Shown here one piece after another: positions 60,238 to 64,000 of a DNA stretch of 64,000 nt. The notes beneath the pieces are model-generated. The model made no database searches, was not told where the DNA came from, and was given only the letters and a program-made list of their open reading frames with translations. The number at the start of each line of letters is the position of its first letter. Positions within the stretch are counted from its first letter, which is position 1. Made by a program: the position numbers and the translations under genes. The stretch is taken from positions 1,674,001 through 1,738,000 of the forward strand of contig CAWDRV010000003.1 in NCBI GenBank assembly GCA_963804825.1. Reading direction: 5' to 3'. This DNA is from JBKQVT01 sp963804825 (GTDB taxonomy: Bacteria > Planctomycetota > Planctomycetia > Pirellulales > Thermoguttaceae).

Positions 60238-60437
60238 AAATTTCCGACCTTGCGCAACAGAAACTAATGACGGACGACGCTGCATAAGCGGTCCCCTCTC
60301 GGTGGGGGGTGCCGGCCCCAAATTCCCTCCCCAGCTTGTCAACCTCCTGGAAAAGCGAAGAATTATGGGATCGTGGACCCGGTCGTTGCGTCTATAATGA
60401 AGAAGGAACAGCGCTGTCCGTCCGGGGAGAGGTATCA

Positions 60438-63400
60438 ATGGCCAGTGGAATTCTATCTCCGCCGCCGCAACCCGAGGGGGTTGTCGCACCTCCGACGGAC
60501 CGCGAAACCTTCATCGACTCGCGGCTGCGGCGGACTCGTCGCCAAGTGAAAAGCGTCGATATTGCCGGCGGGCTGATGGTCTTGGCCGCCGGCACGTTGG
60601 CCTACTTGCTCACGGTCGCCGTGTTGGACCATTGGGTGATCGCCGGGGGGCTGGGTTTCTGGACGCGGTTGCTCTGCTGGTTGTTGCTGCTGGGCGTGGG
60701 CGGCGCGTATTTCGTCGCCCGGGTCCTGCCCCCGTTGCTCCATCGCATCAATCCGATCTTCGCCGCGCAGACGATCGAGCAGAGCCGGCCGACGCTGAAG
60801 AACAGCCTGATCAACTTCCTCCTGCTGCGGGACCGTCGCCGCGAGGTGGCGCCGGTCGTGTATCGCGCCCTGGAGGACCGCGCCGCCGCCGATCTGGCCA
60901 CGGTGCGGATGGAAACGTCGGTCGATCGGGCGCGGATCGTGCGGCTCGGCTACGTGCTGGTGGCCTTGGTCGTGCTGTTCGCCCTCTACCTGGTCCTTTC
61001 GCCAAAGAGCCCGCTGGTCTCCGTGGGCCGGGTCCTCTGGCCCTGGTCCAACGTGCCGGCGCCCACCCGGGTGACGCTGGACGACATCCGCCCGGAGGGC
61101 GACAGCGTCGCCTTCTTCGGCGACACGCTCGACGTCTCGGCCGACGTCCACGGGCTCCGCGAGGGCGAGTCGGTGACGCTTTATTATTCGACCGCCGACG
61201 GCCAGAGCGTCGATCAGGCCATTGCCCTTGCGCCCACCGGGCAGGGAAACGGCTACCAGTGCTCGCTGCCGCCGGGAAAGCTGGGCTTGCAGCAGGACGT
61301 CACCTACCGCCTGGTCGCGGGCGATTGCACCACGCGAACGTTCCACGTCGAGGTGCAGATCGCACCGGCCATCGTCGTCGACCGGATCGACTATCACTAT
61401 CCGGACTACACGGGCATGGCCGACCGCAGCGTGCCCGGAGAAGGCGACATCCGTCACGCCTTGGAAGGCACCCGGGTGACGATCCACGCCGCCGCCAACC
61501 ACGAGATCCAGCGGGCCGAGATCGACCTGGATTGCAACGGGCTGCACGGCGTGAACATGACGGCCGCCGGCAAGACCGCCACCGGCACGTTCACCCTCGC
61601 CATGGAGCCGGACGATCCCTCGAAGCCGCAGCACGAGTCCTATCAGCTCCTTTTCACGGATGTCAAGGGCCACGGCAATACGCGGCCCATCCGCTATCGC
61701 ATCGACGTGATCCCCGACCTGCCGCCGGACGTGAAGTTCACCAGCCCGGAGCAAGAGGAGGTGCAGGTGCCGGCCGACGGGCGGCTGGAAATCGGCGTCT
61801 GGGCGCTGGACCGCGATTTCGCCCTGCGGCGGGTGGCGCTCCGCGCGGAGCACGACGGCCGCAGCCTCTCGATCCCGCCGCTGTTGGACAAGCCGGCGCC
61901 GGAAAAACCCTGGCCGGGCCAGTTCCAAAAGAGTTATTCCTTCGAGCCCGCCCGGCTGGGCCTGCGGGCCGGCGACCACGTCGCCTATTGGGCCGAGGCC
62001 GACGACAACAAGGAGCCGACGGCGAATCACTCCGAGACCGGGCATCGGACGATACTGGTCACCGCGCCCGACGGCGCCGAGCCGAACACCGCACCACAAC
62101 CGCATCTGGCCAAACGCAATCCGGAGCAGACCCTCCCCGGCGACCATGAAACTCCGCCCCAAGCGGAGCACAACCAGAATCCGACCCCCAACGAGCAGCC
62201 GGAAAACAAGGGAGAACAGAAGACCGGCGACAAATCCGAAGGCGGCAATCAGGACTCGACCAATGCCGGTGAGAAAAAGGATCAAGCGGCAAACAATCCG
62301 GAAAACCAGCCGGGCGAGTCCGGTCAGTCCGGCCAGTCCGGCCAAGCCGAGCAGTCCAAGCCCAACGCCGGCGACGGCGCCGATGATGCACGCGCCATGG
62401 ACGATATTGTGAAAGCACGCGAGAACGAACAGAAACAGGGCCAGTCGGGCGGTGAAGGAAAGCAAAACGAGCAAAAGCAGCCAGGCGCCAACTCCAGCGA
62501 GAATCAACAGAACCAGCCCGGCGGCGAAGGGAAGCAAAACGAGCAGAAGCAGCCGGGCGCCAACTCCAGCGACAATCAGAGGAACCAACCGGGCGGCGAA
62601 GGAAAGCAAAACGAGCAGAAGCAGCCAGGCGCCAACTCCAGCGACAATCAGGGAAACCAACCGGGCGGCGAAGGAAAGCCGAGTGCGTCGAAGCAGCCAG
62701 GCGCCAATCCTCAACAGAATAACCAAAAGGGTTCGGCCGGAGCAAACCAGCCCGGCGGCAACAGCGGGCAGAAGGCCACCGAAAAACGGCCCGATAATCA
62801 GTCGCAGCCGGGCAACGAGGGGAAAGTTACTGCGCCCTCGCCCAATGGCGGCCAGCCGAAACCCGCGGAGAAGCCCGGCGGCGACAAAAGCGCCGCCGAT
62901 GAGCCGAAGTTAAGCCCCAAGGGCGAAACGCCGAAAGGCGAGCAGCAGTCGCCGGATAACAAGCCGCGGCAAGGCGGCGAAACCGCGCCGCAGCAATCCC
63001 CGGTCGCCGGCCAGGGCCAGGACCAGCAGGCCGGTTCACCCCCGCCGCAAAACGACCAGAAGACTCCCGACAAGAAGCCCGAGAGCGTGGCCAACGATCA
63101 AGGGCGGTCCGGAGAGTCGCCCAAGTCGCCCGACACCAGCAGGAACCAATCGACCACCAAGGGCGAGACCTCCGGCGATCAAGCCGGCGCCGGCGAGCAA
63201 GGCGGCGGCATGAGGACGGCGAAAAAGGGCGTCGGCACCGGGGGCACCCACACGCCGTCGGACGAAGGCGGCTCCCAGGCCAATCAAAAGGGCCAAGGCG
63301 ACACGGGCGCCGGCAAGGGCGACCAGGTGAAGGCCGATCACAAGACCGGCCAGTCCGCCAAGCAGTCCGGGAGCGGCGCGGGCCAGACCGGCCAGCAGCC

Positions 63401-63995
63401 CGGCGGCGAGGGGGCCGGCAAGAAGTCCGACACCGAGCAGGCCAAGAATGCCCCGCCGGGCGCGCCCGCCAAGAACGACGGTTCCAGCGGCACGCAGCCG
63501 GGCGGCGAGGGCCGCCAGCCCGGTCCGCAGAGCGCGGGCAATCCCACGGTCGGCGGCCAGGAGGGCGTCCGTCCCGCAAGTCCGCCCGTGGTTGTCCCGC
63601 CGCCGACCGGCGGCGACGATCCCAATCTGGAATATGCCCGCAAGCAGACCGATCTGGCCTTGGACTATCTCCGCGATCAGATGGGCAAGGACAAGTCGAA
63701 GCTGCTGGATCAATTGGGCTGGAGCCGGGAGGACGCGGCGCGGTTCTTGCAGCGTTGGGAGCAGATGAAGCGGGCGGCCGCTCAGCAAGGGGCCGAGGGG
63801 CAGGCGGCGCGGAAGTCGTTGGACGAGGCCATCAAGAGTCTCGGTCTGCGGCCGCACGGCACGCGGCTGCGCGGCGGGAAGACCCCGCAGGACAATATCG
63901 ACAACCTCCGCGACGCCGGCCGCAGCGAGCCGCCTCCCGAGTGGGCAGATCAGTTCCACGACTATCTCCGCGGCGTCGCCACCGGCGGACGGTAG
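60438..63995 (+). CDS. Very large low-complexity membrane protein (DUF4175-like), planctomycete type
   Basis: 1185 aa. Three helices (about 43-62, 72-93 and 175-195) are followed by an extracytoplasmic beta-rich region (about 210-560: TRVTLDDIRPEGDSVAFFGD, DRIDYHYPDYTGM, PADGRLEIGVWALDRDFALR). A Gln/Asn/Gly/Lys-rich stretch of about 470 residues follows, including 24-aa tandem repeats, and then a helical C-terminus (YARKQTDLALDYLRDQ). Proteins of this build sit near MoxR/DUF58/VWA genes in planctomycetes; those genes may lie beyond the window edge. ATG at 60438 was chosen by conservation and GAGG upstream. Function unknown. Confidence 0.8.
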   Translation: MASGILSPPPQPEGVVAPPTDRETFIDSRLRRTRRQVKSVDIAGGLMVLAAGTLAYLLTVAVLDHWVIAGGLGFWTRLLCWLLLLGVGGAYFVARVLPPLLHRINPIFAAQTIEQSRPTLKNSLINFLLLRDRRREVAPVVYRALEDRAAADLATVRMETSVDRARIVRLGYVLVALVVLFALYLVLSPKSPLVSVGRVLWPWSNVPAPTRVTLDDIRPEGDSVAFFGDTLDVSADVHGLREGESVTLYYSTADGQSVDQAIALAPTGQGNGYQCSLPPGKLGLQQDVTYRLVAGDCTTRTFHVEVQIAPAIVVDRIDYHYPDYTGMADRSVPGEGDIRHALEGTRVTIHAAANHEIQRAEIDLDCNGLHGVNMTAAGKTATGTFTLAMEPDDPSKPQHESYQLLFTDVKGHGNTRPIRYRIDVIPDLPPDVKFTSPEQEEVQVPADGRLEIGVWALDRDFALRRVALRAEHDGRSLSIPPLLDKPAPEKPWPGQFQKSYSFEPARLGLRAGDHVAYWAEADDNKEPTANHSETGHRTILVTAPDGAEPNTAPQPHLAKRNPEQTLPGDHETPPQAEHNQNPTPNEQPENKGEQKTGDKSEGGNQDSTNAGEKKDQAANNPENQPGESGQSGQSGQAEQSKPNAGDGADDARAMDDIVKARENEQKQGQSGGEGKQNEQKQPGANSSENQQNQPGGEGKQNEQKQPGANSSDNQRNQPGGEGKQNEQKQPGANSSDNQGNQPGGEGKPSASKQPGANPQQNNQKGSAGANQPGGNSGQKATEKRPDNQSQPGNEGKVTAPSPNGGQPKPAEKPGGDKSAADEPKLSPKGETPKGEQQSPDNKPRQGGETAPQQSPVAGQGQDQQAGSPPPQNDQKTPDKKPESVANDQGRSGESPKSPDTSRNQSTTKGETSGDQAGAGEQGGGMRTAKKGVGTGGTHTPSDEGGSQANQKGQGDTGAGKGDQVKADHKTGQSAKQSGSGAGQTGQQPGGEGAGKKSDTEQAKNAPPGAPAKNDGSSGTQPGGEGRQPGPQSAGNPTVGGQEGVRPASPPVVVPPPTGGDDPNLEYARKQTDLALDYLRDQMGKDKSKLLDQLGWSREDAARFLQRWEQMKRAAAQQGAEGQAARKSLDEAIKSLGLRPHGTRLRGGKTPQDNIDNLRDAGRSEPPPEWADQFHDYLRGVATGGR
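62448..62735 (+). repeat. 72-bp minisatellite coding 24-residue repeats
   Basis: About 3.5 to 4 tandem units of 72 bp, each encoding GGEGKQNEQKQPGANSSDNQ plus four more residues (ending NQP). The first three units differ at only a few positions; the fourth is diverged. The period keeps the reading frame. Confidence 0.9.
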
Positions 63996-64000
63996 GCACG

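Noticed and set aside
60453..62726. Long minus-strand frame opposite the low-complexity protein
   Set aside because: Mirror of the repeat region (Leu/Val-rich because of the complementary codons), with no ribosome site.

Overview
The window looks like a piece of a GC-rich planctomycete chromosome (Planctomycetota, probably Pirellulales-like). This is inferred from content: DUF1559-, DUF1080- and squalene-cyclase-repeat proteins, a GldA/GldFG/DUF4340 set, a UAP1-like nucleotidyltransferase, small conserved proteins that I recognise from planctomycetes, and many short palindromic repeats between and sometimes inside genes. There is no prophage, insertion sequence or CRISPR array. Two tRNA genes (Ala-TGC, Asp-GTC) are present and neither encodes CCA.

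Layout. 0-9 kb: a LarE-type sulfur transferase, a tail-anchored Ser/Thr kinase, a squalene-cyclase-repeat membrane protein and a large zinc-ribbon/DUF1559/secretin-like protein. 9.3-10.6 kb: DAHP synthase behind a complete-looking ribosome-mediated attenuator with an aromatic leader peptide. 11-16 kb: an AsmA-like giant and an ArnT-like glycosyltransferase. 16.7-25.2 kb: an NCS1-like permease, then a minus-strand zinc/manganese uptake operon (small His/Cys protein, porin, ZnuA, ZnuC, ZnuB) and a TolC-type outer-membrane lipoprotein. 25.7-29.5 kb: tRNA-Ala, a five-PAS histidine kinase and a V4R-like sensor. 29.7-34.7 kb: a four-gene HlyD/ABC/FtsX-type exporter operon. 35-44 kb: an OLD-like ATPase, PhoU, GlmS, an archaemetzincin-like protease, a ThyA-family protein, a PIN-toxin pair and a diadenylate-cyclase-like protein. 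44-50.5 kb: tRNA-Asp, a small membrane protein, a GGDEF cyclase, a Kdo-kinase-like protein, a Wzz-like protein and a UDP-sugar pyrophosphorylase. 50.7-64 kb: an M50 protease, a Gld-type ABC operon, a DUF1080 protein, a second glycosyltransferase and a very large low-complexity membrane protein.

Sequence quality matters here. About a dozen clearly conserved genes are split by single-base frameshifts. In almost every case the frame is restored, with sensible residues, by removing one A from the plus strand, whichever strand the gene is on. Twenty-two of these sites lie between 18.5 and 22.5 kb. I read this as a technical artefact and annotate those genes as whole coding regions with frameshifts, not as pseudogenes.

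The most interesting biology is the aromatic attenuator before DAHP synthase. Next are the repeat families: a REP-type palindrome read through in frame inside a glycosyltransferase, a MITE inside an ABC operon beside a duplicated gene tail, and pairs of 82-bp and 69-bp palindromes of exactly equal length. Several divergent enzymes also merit checking: a three-cysteine LarE, a DAC-like protein lacking the RHR motif, an exported archaemetzincin and a short ThyA-family protein.
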